Below are positions 1-10,880 of a stretch of 64,000 nt of DNA, one piece after another; the stretch's first letter is position 1, and each line of letters opens with the position of its first letter. The notes beneath the pieces were generated by a model. The model saw nothing but the letters and a program-made list of their open reading frames with translations, was not told the origin of the DNA and searched no databases. The stretch lies in assembly GCA_946811695.1 (NCBI GenBank), contig OX328123.1, forward strand, positions 154,360,438-154,424,437. Direction: 5' to 3'. Position numbers and translations under genes: made by a program. The stretch is from Gonocerus acuteangulatus. Lineage: Eukaryota > Arthropoda > Insecta > Hemiptera > Coreidae.

Positions 1-353
1 TAATATATTTCAATAGATTAGCCCGGCAGACGTAGGTTCGCAATGCCGCCGCAAGGAGCGCTTTCTACCACAAGAGGGACTGTATCCTGTTCCTGCGTCA
101 GATCAAAATACGAAAATATGGAGTTATTTGTATTTATTAAGTAGTGTAGTACCATGTATAAACATAGCTCTGGAAGCAAATTAATTACAAACATAATAAT
201 TGAACAGTTGCTCATTACAAAAGTAAAAGAGAACTATTCATGTTTTTATTTTATTTATATAGGATATTTTAAGCAAATTATTCATGAATACCATCTAAAC
301 TACCCAAATTCCGAGGAAAGTGCTTAGTTATGCAGCTCCTGCGTGACGGACTT
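1..353 (-). mobile_element. Family B stem-loop element, 5' half
   Basis: The sequence parallels 29570-29918 and, inverted, 31066-31390. It ends at 331-353 with the family terminus GCAGCTCCTGCGTGACGGAC read on the plus strand. The stem-loop end lies outside the window. It sits in CRIP intron 2. Confidence 0.7.
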
Positions 354-1385
354 TTCTTCATACTAATTAACAGTGTATGCAGTATGTTGAGGGGAAAGAG
401 GGGGAACCCGAAGAAATTTAGACCTGATACCTGTTTCCGTTAAATGTTTAACACTGTACTTCTATATGCTCTCAGGGAGGCAACAAAATTAGAAGCATAA
501 AATGATGGAATGACTGTATTTGAATTAAATAGTAAATTAAAAAGATGAATATACTCCATACAAAGTTAATTGAAACATTTAGAATTAAATCTGAAGTTAA
601 TTGTGGCTAATAGAAACCAAAATTTTATAAAATGCGATCACATGAAAATAATAATTTTTCTAATTTTGGCTTAATAGTGACTTAACAATTTAAAAATTGG
701 TCAAATTTATACGTTTTTGTTGATTTTTGGGTCTAGTTATTTATGCTATTCAAGTTTTAGGGAGAAGGGGGTATCAAGAATTGATGAATCCAAGCTGTAA
801 CGCGTTAAAAGTAGGCTCACCACAGTTTTTAGTAAATTGTAAAAAAATTGTTGTTTTTTGGCTAATGATAGTGACGAGTTTGCCTGGCCTAATTTGGACT
901 TTGACCGTTTAAATTGAAGCAGAATTTAATGTTCTTTTCCCCCTATTTGAACGGTTTTTAACCAAAATCAACGGTTTGCAAATTTATGAAGAAAAACTGG
1001 AAAAAGTGCTAAAATGTCGCGGTTCTTCGCCTACTTACTTTCAGCATACTCACACCATATACCACGATATTATAAAAAAAAAATCTTCAGGGGGAATTAT
1101 TGTTAGCTCGACCCCCTTTTGAAGCCCCTTTTTTTTCTTTTTATTTAAACAATATCAGTACATAAAATACATGTTTAATTAATAGTGCACCTGCAGATCA
1201 CTTCACTAATATGGTAATCTATGATTCAAGTTATAAAAGACAAACTTATTTATAAGGGAGATTATATAGATCTGGCCTCTATATACTGGGCTAAACACTC
1301 ATTTTCTTACCTTTTTGTACTAAAAATACTCATTTTACTGTAAAATGCAATTTAAAAAAAAAAACAAAAAAAAAACAGCCAATTA
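354..1385. other. AT-rich intronic stretch, old repeat debris
   Basis: No coding potential or clear element ends are seen. The last part (about 1300-1385) resembles the region near 22540-22600, and that homology resumes at 2138 after the LINE insertion. Confidence 0.5.
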
Positions 1386-2137
1386 TTTATTTATTTATTC
1401 TTTTAAGGAGCTACGTAACGTAGGCGATTGGCTCCATGAAATGTTTATTTGTTACGGAGCACCACGACAGCAAGGTGATATGCTCGCATACTGCGTGAAA
1501 ATTAATTCAATAAAATTAGCAAATAGGTAAAAATAAATTTTTTAAAAAATTTATAAAGTATAAACACAAAGAGACAAAGCATAAAAAATCATTAGAAAAA
1601 AAGGGATAAACAAAATAAAAAAATAAAAACAACAAACAAAACAATAACTGAAATATTGTAGGAACAAATAAATAATAGAGTATCTGATAGATTGTTACAA
1701 TATAAAAATCATTATTCTATGTCTTGAGGGATTTAATGTAAGGACATTGTATACAGAAGCCGCTCTTATGCACACATACAAAAACATTTATTTACAATCG
1801 CTTCATTAAACCATACATACGTTCTGTTGAGTCTTATTTTGTCGTACAGTTTCATTTTATGTAAGTGTTGTAGAATGGTAACAATGTGTGGACTTTTTTC
1901 AGAGAATAGTTCGGACATGTCATGTGGAATCGTTAAATAGTCTCGTGTTCTGCATTCTGTAAGTAAGTGTTTAACTGTTAGTTGTCTGTTGCATGTCTCA
2001 CATATTGGACTGTCCTGTTTTGTCATGAGATAGGAATGTGTTAAGTGTGTATGTCCAATGCGTAGTCTTGTAATTACTACTTCATCACGTCTTGATAGCT
2101 GAGAACTAGCTTGCCATTCATGAGTACTGCTTTTTAA
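1386..2137 (-). mobile_element. 5'-truncated RNase H-type LINE (3' end)
   Basis: A minus-strand LINE tail is flanked by direct copies of CAGCCAATTA (about 1376-1385 and 2138-2150), an apparent target duplication. It carries the last coding part (1766-2131), a 3' UTR, a terminal stem-loop (1407-1411 paired with 1431-1435, loop of 19) and an (AAAT)n tail at 1386-1400. The C-terminal protein resembles the fragment at 17863-18180, placing both in the same RNase H-bearing LINE group (I-like, inferred). Confidence 0.82.
1766..2131 (-). pseudogene. LINE ORF2 C-terminal fragment with zinc knuckle
   Basis: The open frame runs from the 5' truncation to a stop at 1766. It contains RLRIGHTHLTHSYLM, then CETCNRQLTVKHLLTEC, the CxxC...H...C knuckle found after RNase H in I-group LINE proteins. 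The 17.9-kb LINE has the matching RLRLGHTRLKHSYLM and CLTCRKPLTVQQ. The first methionine of the open frame is internal, so the coding fragment extends upstream of it. It cannot be functional: reverse transcriptase and endonuclease are missing. Confidence 0.8.
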
Positions 2138-2142
2138 ACAGC

Positions 2143-2950
2143 CAATTAAAACCTTAGGTAAACGGGCACAAAAACCCGATCAAAAAAACAAAACTAACAA
2201 TTTCGAAGTTTCAAGCGATTGACACCGCCCTTTCGAAAATGTCATCACTACCTTCTTGGTTTAGTAAGCTTTCGAATAGCCACCTTCCACTTACCATGAT
2301 TTCCCAACCGTTTAGATTATATTTTAGAAAATATACCAAGATCGGAATACTTCTTGTCTGTTAATAACTTTTTTCCCCTAATACTTCCTTACCTTCAAAA
2401 CGCAACCAGAATTTAAATATCTTTGGTTAGATGTATATCGAACATCTGAAACAAGTTTCAACTGAATCAAGCGTTCTTGGATATACAAACTGAAAATTAG
2501 TTGTATCAATGTTTCTAGAAATCAATTATAGATAAATGGGTTCATTTGTTTTCCTACATTAAGAAACCTAAAAAACGAGTACCTGAACGCGATAATTTAA
2601 ACGCAACGATTTTTTTCGCACCAAAAACATGGTTAACGAACTTTTAAATTAGATGAAGGAGTTATGTACCAAATTTCATCAAAATCAGACCATGAAGCTG
2701 TGGGAGAGCGAACAGACAAATATATATACTGTCAAAAAATATTCACGGTACAACAATTTTTTGGTCTAATTTGAAAGGTCAGGTTCCTTAACCAGCAGAA
2801 CCACCATCCTTAACCGGAACCTGTACTTTGGAGCGAAATTCGAAAAATCATTTCGCTTACGTCATATGCTTGCAATTACTCGTTTTACAGGGTTCTTGGC
2901 CTTTTCAGAGACGTTTTTCATTTTATTACACACACACACGCACACACTCA

Positions 2951-3048
<98 letters not shown>

Positions 3049-3160
3049 CATATAAATTTGAACCACCGTTATATTTGTTATCTATGGGTACCGAAACATG
3101 AACTTTTCCTGTCGGCACTTGCACATTGCGTCATGAGGTCAACCTCATAAGCGCTAAAAC
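2143..3160. mobile_element. Family A stem-loop element, rearranged copy
   Basis: The piece 2143-2720 reads in the plus orientation of family A. The piece 2760-2930 reads inverted. The piece 3050-3155 is again plus and ends near the stem-loop end without the full hairpin. A (CA)n/(TA)n tract separates the parts. Confidence 0.6.
2928..3051. repeat. Compound (CA)n-(TA)n microsatellite
   Basis: About 70 bases of CA repeat pass into about 50 bases of TA repeat, inside a family A relic. Confidence 0.95.
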
Positions 3161-3199
3161 GTATTTTAAGTAGAAACATCCCAAATTTCTCTACTTGTA

Positions 3200-3330
3200 C
3201 AGGTTATTTTTCAATTTTACATCACTTTTCCTCCGAAGGAAAGTAGCTATTGAGGTTACACTCATGACGGAATTTTCGGAACTTTTCTCCAAATCTCTAT
3301 CGATCCTACCTGGTAGAAACCGATAATATG
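3200..3330 (-). mobile_element. Family B stem-loop end
   Basis: It shows the palindromic core ACTTTCCTCCGAAGGAAAGT and the following segment seen at 28660-28770 and, inverted, at 31850-31968. Only this end is present. Confidence 0.7.

Positions 3331-3335
<5 letters not shown>

Positions 3336-3388
<53 letters not shown>
3336..3388. repeat. (TA)n microsatellite
   Basis: TA tract at the position where family B copies carry one. It starts about 40 bases from CRIP exon 2. Confidence 0.95.
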
Positions 3389-3391
<3 letters not shown>

Positions 3392-3428
3392 GCTCATAAA
3401 TACATAAATGTAGAGTTTGAGATATTAC

Positions 3429-3581
3429 CACCAGGGCCGAAGAGAGCTGCATAACAGGGTTTGTTACAATAAGGTTTTCCGTCATGTTCCGAGTGGCTAC
3501 CAGGGACTAGAGTCTTGTTACACTTCTCGCATCTCAAGCAAGCTGCATGCCAGTCCTTTCCGAGGGATGTCTTCCTCTCCG
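3429..3581 (-). CDS. CRIP1: CRIP-type LIM protein, coding exon 2
   Basis: This 153-nt exon encodes residues 14-64 of the CRIP-type protein begun at 63420. It supplies the rest of the LIM zinc ligands: His25, Cys28, Cys31, Cys34, Cys52 and Cys56, with the C-x3-C last pair typical of CRIP. It ends in YAALFGPG. The acceptor is tttctttctag just right of 3581 on the minus strand. The donor after G at 3429 is gtaata. Both introns are phase 1, so the exon is symmetric. CRIP proteins continue with a Gly/Arg-rich tail such as GFGRGG, so about 12 more residues should lie in an exon left of base 1. No stop or frameshift is present. The coding text is clearly more conserved and less AT-rich than its surroundings. 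Confidence 0.92.
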
Positions 3582-3756
3582 CTAGAAAGAACAAACAAAT
3601 TAATAAGAAGAAAAAAATGTACAGCAATTTTTCATCAAAATTCATCAAACACCTCAAAAAATGTTCTTCTTGGAAGTAATAATAAAAAATTGATTTTTAT
3701 TATTTTGGTAAGCATTGAAAGCTCAAAACATCCAAAATGTCTAATGTTGTTTATTT

Positions 3757-3803
3757 TTGACAAAACGTTTACGTGGACCGAGCCATCATTTAATAACCTT
3801 TCG
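3757..3803 (-). ncRNA. Degenerate Penelope-type hammerhead motif
   Basis: On the minus strand ATGATGGC, a small stem (TGG/CCA), then GTAAACGTTTTGTC resembles the hammerhead layout of Penelope-like elements (CUGANGA, stem II, GAAAC). It is homologous in arrangement to 7014-7058. The core bases are mutated, so it should be inactive. Confidence 0.4.
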
Positions 3804-5042
3804 TAAGTTGTCCGGGGGTAATTTTAATTGCTGAATATTTCTTACAACATTTCTCTTGTTCTTGTTCTTAGGTCGAGTGAATTGGGATGAGAAAACAGGT
3901 TTTATGTCCAGGCAGCGATGTGGGAAAATGGAATCCTCAAGAAATTTCACAAGCAGCTTGCCGTAAACGGTGCTATGACAGACATACATATATCTTGGCA
4001 AGTTTTGAAGAGTTCAACACTTCGCTCGTCTGAAATTGCTTCTTCCCACGTCCATTGAATTGCTCCTATGCTTTCCTGCTTGGTGTAGTCACGAGTTTTT
4101 TTTTCATTGTAGTTTAAAGGCCAGTCAACCACTATTGGGTCATTTGTGCCTCCTGTTCGGTCCGTTGGTAGTACCGAAACTAGAGACAGAGCTCGACGGC
4201 CAGCGGGAGGCGGACCTAGCCAAGGTCGAGGAGGGTCCCCCGTGCCAGTTCTACCTTAGTGGCCCGCATCTGGTGACTGGCTGCTAGGCTGATAGAAGGT
4301 GTGCTTGCTGGTGCCAGGGCAACCAAACCTTCACAGACCGCGTGGGGGGAGGCTCGTCCTCAACCCCAACCAAGCCCATCGCTCCCGCCGACCCACGCGC
4401 CCCGCCTCCGCCCCGAACGCCACCAACAGTTAAAACAAAAAATATGTTTAACGAAATTTTGGATAGTTAATGTATTAACACTTTAAAGTTAATCAATTAA
4501 TAATAGAATACAGTTCTTTTTTTTAAGAGAATAAAATGTTTTACGCTAGCATTAGAAAATTAGTTATTAATTACATAAATATTTAGTTCTATATATATTT
4601 AGAGAATATTAAGTGGAAATGTTTATAGGAATTTAATTAAAAAGCCAATACACTTTATAATAATCGTTCATTAGGTAAATGATTTGACTTTATGATAAAG
4701 TACAGCTAAACCCAGCGCTAAATTTTGTTTTTCAAATTGGTTTTATCAAGAAAAGAAAAAAGGTTAGACAGATGTGCCGAATTATTGCCTTGTAGCTCTC
4801 TAAGATGTATCGGGAGACTCAGTCGAACTCGCTCGTCTTCAGTAGTCACGAGTTGAAGCAGAAAGGGGATGAAGGATTTCAAAATGCCTGCTTTCCTGAT
4901 GCGTGAGATCAGTTCCTGAATACTTGGCATAAAGGAGCGCTACAAGTATCTCGGTCGAATTCTTTTATGTCTCGCTAATAGCACAGCGAACGAAGAGTTA
5001 TAGAGGGAACTGTTTGGAACACAATTTTTTTTCACATTTTCA
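3804..5042. other. Unassigned sequence with small open frames and a GC-rich patch
   Basis: Two overlapping minus-strand open stretches (3786-4001 and 3947-4132) could be one frameshifted relic, and another lies at 4718-4930. I recognise no family in any of them. Bases 4130-4420 are unusually GC-rich and proline-coding in places. Bases 4440-4700 are plain AT-rich. Confidence 0.4.
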
Positions 5043-6014
5043 GAGCTATGTACATCCACTTTAGCACGACCAAGGACGGAGTCTTGTTTCATTCAACAGA
5101 GGATATCGTCAACCTTCGAGAGCTATGTACATCCACTTTAGCACGACCACGGACGGAGTCTTGTTTCATTCAACAGAGGATATCGTCAATCTTCGAGAGC
5201 TATGTACATCCACTTTAGCACGTCCACGGACGGAGTCTTGTTTCATTCAACAGAGGATATCGTCAATCTTCGAGAGCTATGTACATCCACTATAGCACGA
5301 CCACAGACGGAGTCTTGTTTCATTCAACAGAGGATATCGTCAATCTTCGAGAGCTATGTACATGCACTTTAGCACGACCACGGACGGAGTCTTGTTTCAT
5401 TCAACGGAGGATATCGTCAATCTTCGAGAGCTATGTACATCCACTTTAGCACGACCACGGACGGAGTCTTGTTTCATTCAACAGAGGATATCGTCAATCT
5501 TCGAGAGCTATGTACATCCACTTTAGCACGACCACGGACGGAGTCTTGTTTCATTCAACAGAGGGTATCGTCAATCTTCGAGAGCTATGTACATCCACTT
5601 TAGCACGACCACAGACGGAGTCTTGTTTCATTCAACAGAGGATATCGTCAATCTTCGAGAGCTATGTACATCCACTTTAGCACGACCACGGACGGAGTCT
5701 TGTTTCATTCAACAGAGGATATCGTCAATCTTCGAGAGCTATGTACATCCACTTTAGCACGACCACGGACGGAGTCTTGTTTCATTCAACAGAGGATATC
5801 GTCAATCTTCGAGAGCTATGTACATCCACTTTAGCACGACCACGGACGGAGTCTTGTTTCATTCAACAGAGGATATCGTCAATCTTCGAGAGCTATGTAC
5901 ATGCACTTTAGCACGACCACGGACGGAGTCTTGTTTCATTCAACAGAGGATATCGTCAATCTTCGAGAGCTATGTACATCCACTTTAGCACGACCACGGA
6001 CGGAGTCTTGTTTC
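5043..6014. repeat. 77-bp tandem array, about 12.6 copies
   Basis: GAGCTATGTACATCC recurs every 77 bases from 5043 to 5967, 13 starts with the last copy partial. Copies differ by only a few substitutions. The length is not a multiple of three and no frame stays open, so this is non-coding satellite DNA. Confidence 0.95.
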
Positions 6015-6973
6015 GTCATTAAGTGAGAGTGGAAAGATTTAAAACCTAAAATATGAATAACTTAAGATTAAATATCTGCAGGATGAAAATTGGCTTATGG
6101 ATGAGAAGAAGGCCAACTATGGGCCTCGGATGTGCAACAATTTGTGAATCTGGTGGATCGCGTTAAGTTTGAGGATAAGTTTTTTTACGGTATTAAATTT
6201 TTTTTTAAATGAAAAAAAAATAATGAATAGAATTTCTAGAGGGGATACTAATAATTTTCTCCGCATCACTCCAAACTTTATAGAGCAAGTCATAGACAGA
6301 TGCACATTCTGTTTTAAAGTGGCGTGGTCCAAATCTAGGTCACCAGTGTATGTGCCGAGTGCTGTACCGAGTCACGCCCTCCCACTATTGTATTAATGTA
6401 ACTTACCTTTGGGATTGGTCAAGGCCATTTGGGGGCTTACCTAAAGGTAGAATCATTGCCACTAGTAGAGTTTTGCCTGAATAGTGAAGCTCCCTACTCC
6501 TGAAGATGGGATGGTAATTAGAAAGGGTTTCTAACGAGAGGGTATGAATGACCTTTCTGTGATCAGCGCGGACAAAAGGTTCTGGTGTTGTGCTGTCATG
6601 TGCCAGCTGTGTGGGAGCCATTAGCCTAATCAGTCCCACCACCACCCCTTTCTCTAGCCGCAGTAATTACCAAGACCTAACCTCCTGCATTTCTTTGTCG
6701 CGCCCCCCTCGGTAAACACTCATTAACCCCTCCGAGGTATATATTTGTAATTAGTCTGTCTCTCCTTCTCTTTGAGACCTTTCGCGGCTTATTACAAACC
6801 CTTCCTTCCTCTCTTGCATTCTCTACATCCGCCCCACTTCCGAAGAACCTCCGACCAAGCTACTCACATTTGGATGGCTCAGCGTATTAACATTTATATC
6901 GAATAGTACAACAAATATTCCGACTTCCAGGAACTGCGTCATCTTACCACGTTTCCGTGCTTTTTTTCCCGAA
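6015..6973. other. Unassigned mixed sequence
   Basis: It has moderate base composition and two small open frames (6169-6396 plus, 6403-6645 minus) without a firm match. The phrase FLRITPNFIEQVID vaguely recalls Harbinger transposases, too weakly to call. Near 6926 a family A terminal phrase (GGAACTGCGTCATCTTA) appears. Confidence 0.35.
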
Positions 6974-7376
6974 GGATGAAAAAAAAGGCCGAAATTTCCA
7001 CAGGTGTTTTATTTGGCAAAACGTTTTCGGGGACTAAGCCCCATTTTCAATGCCCTGTGACAAAATACCATAATTAAAACAAGTTCAATTTAAACAAATT
7101 AAATTACCAATACAATTTTAGACATTTTTAAAAAATTAATAACAATCGTAAAATTTGAGACTACATTTTAATATTAATAAAATATAAAACATGCTTTTTG
7201 CCAATTTATTTTAAAGTCTAATCAATAAAAAGCCTAAAACACACAGTCAAACATTAAATAATAAACACATTCATTCTATCAAATACACACACACACACAT
7301 GCAGGAATAAATAATTTAAAAAGTCGCTACAATGATATGAAAAGAAGGGAAAACAATTTCGGCCTTTTTTTCATCC
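6974..7376. mobile_element. Inverted-repeat element containing a hammerhead relic
   Basis: GGATGAAAAAAAAGGCCGAA at 6974 is inverted at 7355-7376. The interior is AT-rich and non-coding. A Penelope-type motif lies just inside the left arm, so this may be a non-autonomous Penelope derivative. No target duplication is clear. Confidence 0.5.
7014..7058 (-). ncRNA. Hammerhead ribozyme relic with intact stem II
   Basis: On the minus strand TTGAAAATGGGG-CTTAGT-CCCCGAAAACG has the order CUGAAGA-like, stem II (GGGG/CCCC), GAAA, C. The first core box has lost its consensus (TTGAAAA for CTGAAGA). Confidence 0.5.
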
Positions 7377-7973
7377 CTCAGAACATCAATTAAAATAGAG
7401 AGTCTATTGTCTAACCTTTCTCATAATAAAATTAAAATTATATGCGCATTTTTAAAACAATTTAAAGTAACTATCTAGGTCAACATAAGAGATAAAATGA
7501 ACAGAGTTTATTTTTGCCACTATATAGGGTTAATAATTTTTTTAGTATTATTAGATAGGTATATGTATGTAAATTGCTGGCAATTGTGCGTATGATTGGG
7601 TACATTAACAAGTATACATTTTATTTATTTTTGTTATTACTATAAGTTTTGCTTCCTTATCTTATTTTATTTATTACATACATGTTCAAATATTTATTTA
7701 TTTATTTTTCTTTACAAGTAGTAAGATTGTATAAGTAGGGTATTTTTTTTTTATTTATTTTTTTTTATATTATTATTATACTATATATTTTTTTCTTTTG
7801 TTTTCTCTCTCTTCATGTAAGGATGTTCAGTGTATTTAGTGTAAATATTTAGTATTTTGTTAAGTTTAATTTTATAATGCTTCTATAGTTATTTCTTATA
7901 AGTAATAATCTTAATTAAATGTGGTAGACTGCTTGCTGTAAAATTGTAAATTTTTAAGAGCAATAAATATTCA

Positions 7974-7976
<3 letters not shown>
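7377..7976. other. AT-rich, probable LINE 3' UTR-like tail
   Basis: No frame is seen. It ends with AATAAATATTCATTC before a TA tract, which looks like a polyadenylation or LINE tail, but no upstream coding part is present. Confidence 0.4.

Positions 7977-8029
<53 letters not shown>
7977..8029. repeat. (AT)n microsatellite
   Basis: Pure AT tract following an AATAAA-containing tail. Confidence 0.95.
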
Positions 8030-8032
<3 letters not shown>

Positions 8033-8373
8033 CTACTTACTGATGCACCTACCGTCCCTTCGATAGAAAATAAAGATTACTTTAACGGTACAATCCATAC
8101 ACATAATCCAGACATACGTACAAGCAGCCTGGACGACCCTTACCGATTTACCTTCCCTTAAACCTTGTCTTGATTTAGAGCTGCACTCAGTTCTACCTCT
8201 ATAGTGGTTTGAGAAAGTACATCTTATAATCTCCCATTATAATGCTAGTGAAGAGGGCCCCCAACAGAAATAACTGCAAGAAATGTCTCTCCTCAGGTTA
8301 GGAAGATTCATTAGGACTTTAGGTATTCTTAAGTACTTTCTAGAATATTAATAAAATATTAATTTTCTTCTGT

Positions 8374-8503
8374 GGTCTCCCCGTGGTCTAGTGGCTAACG
8401 CTTTAGTTTCTCATGCGGAAGATGGTGGGTCCTCGCTGGTCCTTGGATGTCGGCGCTGATGGCCCAGATGTCGATGCGCCGTTAAAAAAAAAAGAAAAGA
8501 AAA
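8374..8503 (+). mobile_element. tRNA-headed SINE
   Basis: The head GGTCTAGTGGCTAACGC matches a polymerase III A box in a tRNA-like context, with a B-box-like GGTGGGTCCTCG about 40 bases on. The tail is a stem-loop, CGGCGC at 8451-8456 pairing with GCGCCG at 8476-8481 around a 19-base loop containing ATGGCC, followed by TTAAAAAAAAAAG. The same tail occurs at 31021, 47821 and 48566. No target duplication is obvious. Confidence 0.75.
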
Positions 8504-8620
8504 TGCTGTTCTGAGCTTCTAAGTACTAAACAAGAAAACGCGATAGGCTTACGAAATTGTAAATTTATTGGCTTGTCTACAAGTTTATGTGAAGAGTTAA
8601 ATACCTTTCATGGTCCATTT

Positions 8621-10026
8621 GAGGAGCTTAGTATCAAAGTTGGACAACTCCATTTTGAGATTTTTGTCGATTCTTAAGTGGATTTTTATGCTGCATTCGA
8701 TTTTACAACTGTTTTTCATTAAAAACGGACAGAAAATAGGTAAAATAGCGTTTATTTCAACCGTTCAGAATCAAAATATGGGCAATTCCAACATAGTTTG
8801 GTTTAAAAAAATGACACTCCATCAGTAGCCAATGAGAAGCTTGCATTCATGCAATGTGCTCCCATCATGCATTGCAAATCCATCATGGCTGAATGTTTAT
8901 AGTTACTTGTAATAAGTGCATTTGGCGGTAATTCTTATTAATAACTAGCTGTTATCCGGCACACTGTGGTTCTGAATGCCGGATTTTGGGACAAAACCTC
9001 TAGGTACTTGAATCTTTCTGATTTAGGTATCATTTTTGAAGAATTTCTTTTGTGCCGAGTCGAATGAGACCACTACCAATTCTATAGAATAATTATTTTA
9101 TTAATAAACGGGCTTTATATAACAACAACCTTGAAAAACAGCCGGTATTTAATTTAAAATATTCATACTTTACTCAAGTGGTAGAGCTATGTATCCTTCC
9201 AAATATATTTTCAAGATCTCAGGTGAATAAATTAACAGCTAATGTGGTACTGGTAACTGTTCTCGACATATTCCTCTTTATTTAAATTTTCGTGTATAAC
9301 AAATAAATATTGACAGTTTCACACTAGATATTAAATAGATCTCATCGTTAATGTTCAGTTATTTGCTATTAAAAACTTTTCAACAACTCTCTGCGGAAAA
9401 TAATAATGGTTAACTCGTTTTTCATAAAATAATCGCATCGCTAATTGATAACTTTATTTTATTAGCTGTGCACTGGTATGGCTGAGTACGGCGATGAAAA
9501 TTATAGCACAGCCACTTCAATACATGTAGTTATAGGTAAAACTGTGCGAAGAGGATAGCTAAGTACCACTTTTTTTCTAAACTTAATAAAATAAGGAAAA
9601 TTTAGTTTCATTTCAGTTTTGTCAAACTGTATTTAAATAACATTTTTCATGTAATTTTTAACTATGTAATTTTGATTTAATACATTAGACATAATTACAT
9701 TATATTAAAACACCCTCGAGCATACCAAATTCATATTTGTTTGGTTTCAAAAGAGGATAGGTTCAATTTTCAAATGGCTCCCTTTGGTTTCAAAAACAGA
9801 CAACTCCATGACATGGTTTCAAACATGGACAACTCCACTATTTAAAGTGTAATTACCTTAATACTTATATAATTTTGTAGTGCCTTTGAAATAATGTTTC
9901 TGAGACCTATAAGAATAACATATAAAAAAATCACCATGATACTGACATCAATATAGTAGATATGGTTTTTTGCCTCTCCTGTAAAAAGCAAAAGTGGAGT
10001 TGTCCAACTTTGATACTAAGCTCCTC
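8621..10026. mobile_element. 1.4-kb DNA transposon with 32-bp terminal inverted repeats
   Basis: GAGGAGCTTAGTATCAAAGT plus 12 more bases is repeated, perfectly inverted, at the right end. Both ends abut ATTT (8617-8620 and 10027-10030), a possible 4-bp target duplication. The motif GACAACTCCA recurs near both ends (8643, 9797, 9827 and inverted near 10008), like subterminal transposase sites. No transposase frame is present, so it is non-autonomous. The superfamily is unknown. Confidence 0.8.
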
Positions 10027-10030
10027 ATTT

Positions 10031-10700
10031 GTCTACAATTTGTCTACTTGCTGTTTGAGGTATTTTAGTCCGTAGGCATTGGCCAGGAGAAAATTTATCC
10101 CACTCCTTCAGGGTAAAAAGGTCAATGCTTTCGAAAGGAGGTGCCTAGGTAGACGGGCCTCGAATAGAGAGCAAAAAATAATGTTTAAATTGTAAAGTTC
10201 CTTCATTAATTTAGACATGGCTTATTAAAAACAAATTATCCATTTGAGCCCCGAGGGAGTGAAATCTTCAATCGAACAATTTTCTCCGAGTAATTAAGTT
10301 TCTTTAAAGTAAAATGGATGGGAGGTTGAAGGAAGTTAAGGGGGGGGGGGTTCCTTCGCTAATTATGGAATACATTTTTAAGGTTACCCCCCCCCTTCTA
10401 CTATACAATTTTAAAGGTGAACTCAACCCCTTCCATCCAGAACTTCTTTTCAATCTTTATATAACCCAGCACCCTCCTTCTTCGAGCGGCTATTCCTTGG
10501 TCTGCCGTTTCAATTAATCTTTGCAAATTTCGCGTTTTCTGAATCCTTATTGATCTTTATTTTTTTTTCCTTAAGCCGATTGCTAGATGTTTGAGATTTA
10601 GCGGGATTTATTAATTGACCCAATTTATAAATTTCTAATCTAAAGGGGCTGCATCAATGTATTTCATATTGTACCTTTTACACGTAAAACAATTATATTT
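10031..10700. other. Unassigned AT-rich sequence
   Basis: Homopolymer runs of G and C occur near 10340 and 10390. No element ends or credible gene are seen. Confidence 0.4.
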
Positions 10701-10704
10701 CATT

Positions 10705-10880
10705 CTAGCTGTGCCCGCGACTTCGTCCACGTGGAATAGTGACGAGGGCAGCATTTTTTGGATGTATCTTTTGCTTTATTTTGGATTATAAACAGCGTCG
10801 TATGGGTATTTAAAAAAAACCTACAGTAATGCTCTGTACACGATATTAGACGTTTAGCCATCGGGGATCAAAGCATAAAC
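10705..10880 (-). mobile_element. Helitron 3' end
   Basis: Read on the minus strand, a short hairpin around GACGAAGTCGCGGG is followed by CACAGCTAG, the CTRR-type end of a Helitron (CTAG at 10705-10708). The base after CTAG is A, not the usual T, so it is an eroded copy. About 170 bases inward the 152-bp satellite begins. A relative of this segment lies at 32070-32300. Confidence 0.6.

Noticed and set aside
2828..3150. Frames rich in Thr-His or Ile-Tyr at CA/TA tracts (also 43036, 53159, 59352)
   Set aside because: They are translations of microsatellites.
4718..4930. Minus-strand 70-residue frame as a gene
   Set aside because: I find no recognisable domain and no splice or start context; it is left as unassigned.
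5043..6014. CTGTTGAATGAAAC on the minus strand of the 77-bp unit, reminiscent of hammerhead boxes
   Set aside because: The first box has a wrong base at an invariant site, there is no stem II, and flanking stems do not pair.
5043..6014. Regular repeats resembling a CRISPR array
   Set aside because: Copies are contiguous with no unique spacers, the setting is eukaryotic and no cas gene is present. The same holds for the 93-bp and 152-bp arrays.
6169..6396. Harbinger transposase fragment (FLRITPNFIEQVID)
   Set aside because: The resemblance covers about 15 residues only, with no DDE motif or terminal repeats.
8378..8440. Functional tRNA gene
   Set aside because: No complete cloverleaf or proper B box; it continues into a SINE tail.
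8610..8828. 72-residue frame starting at the left end of the 1.4-kb element
   Set aside because: It begins outside the terminal repeat, overlaps it and shows no transposase motif.
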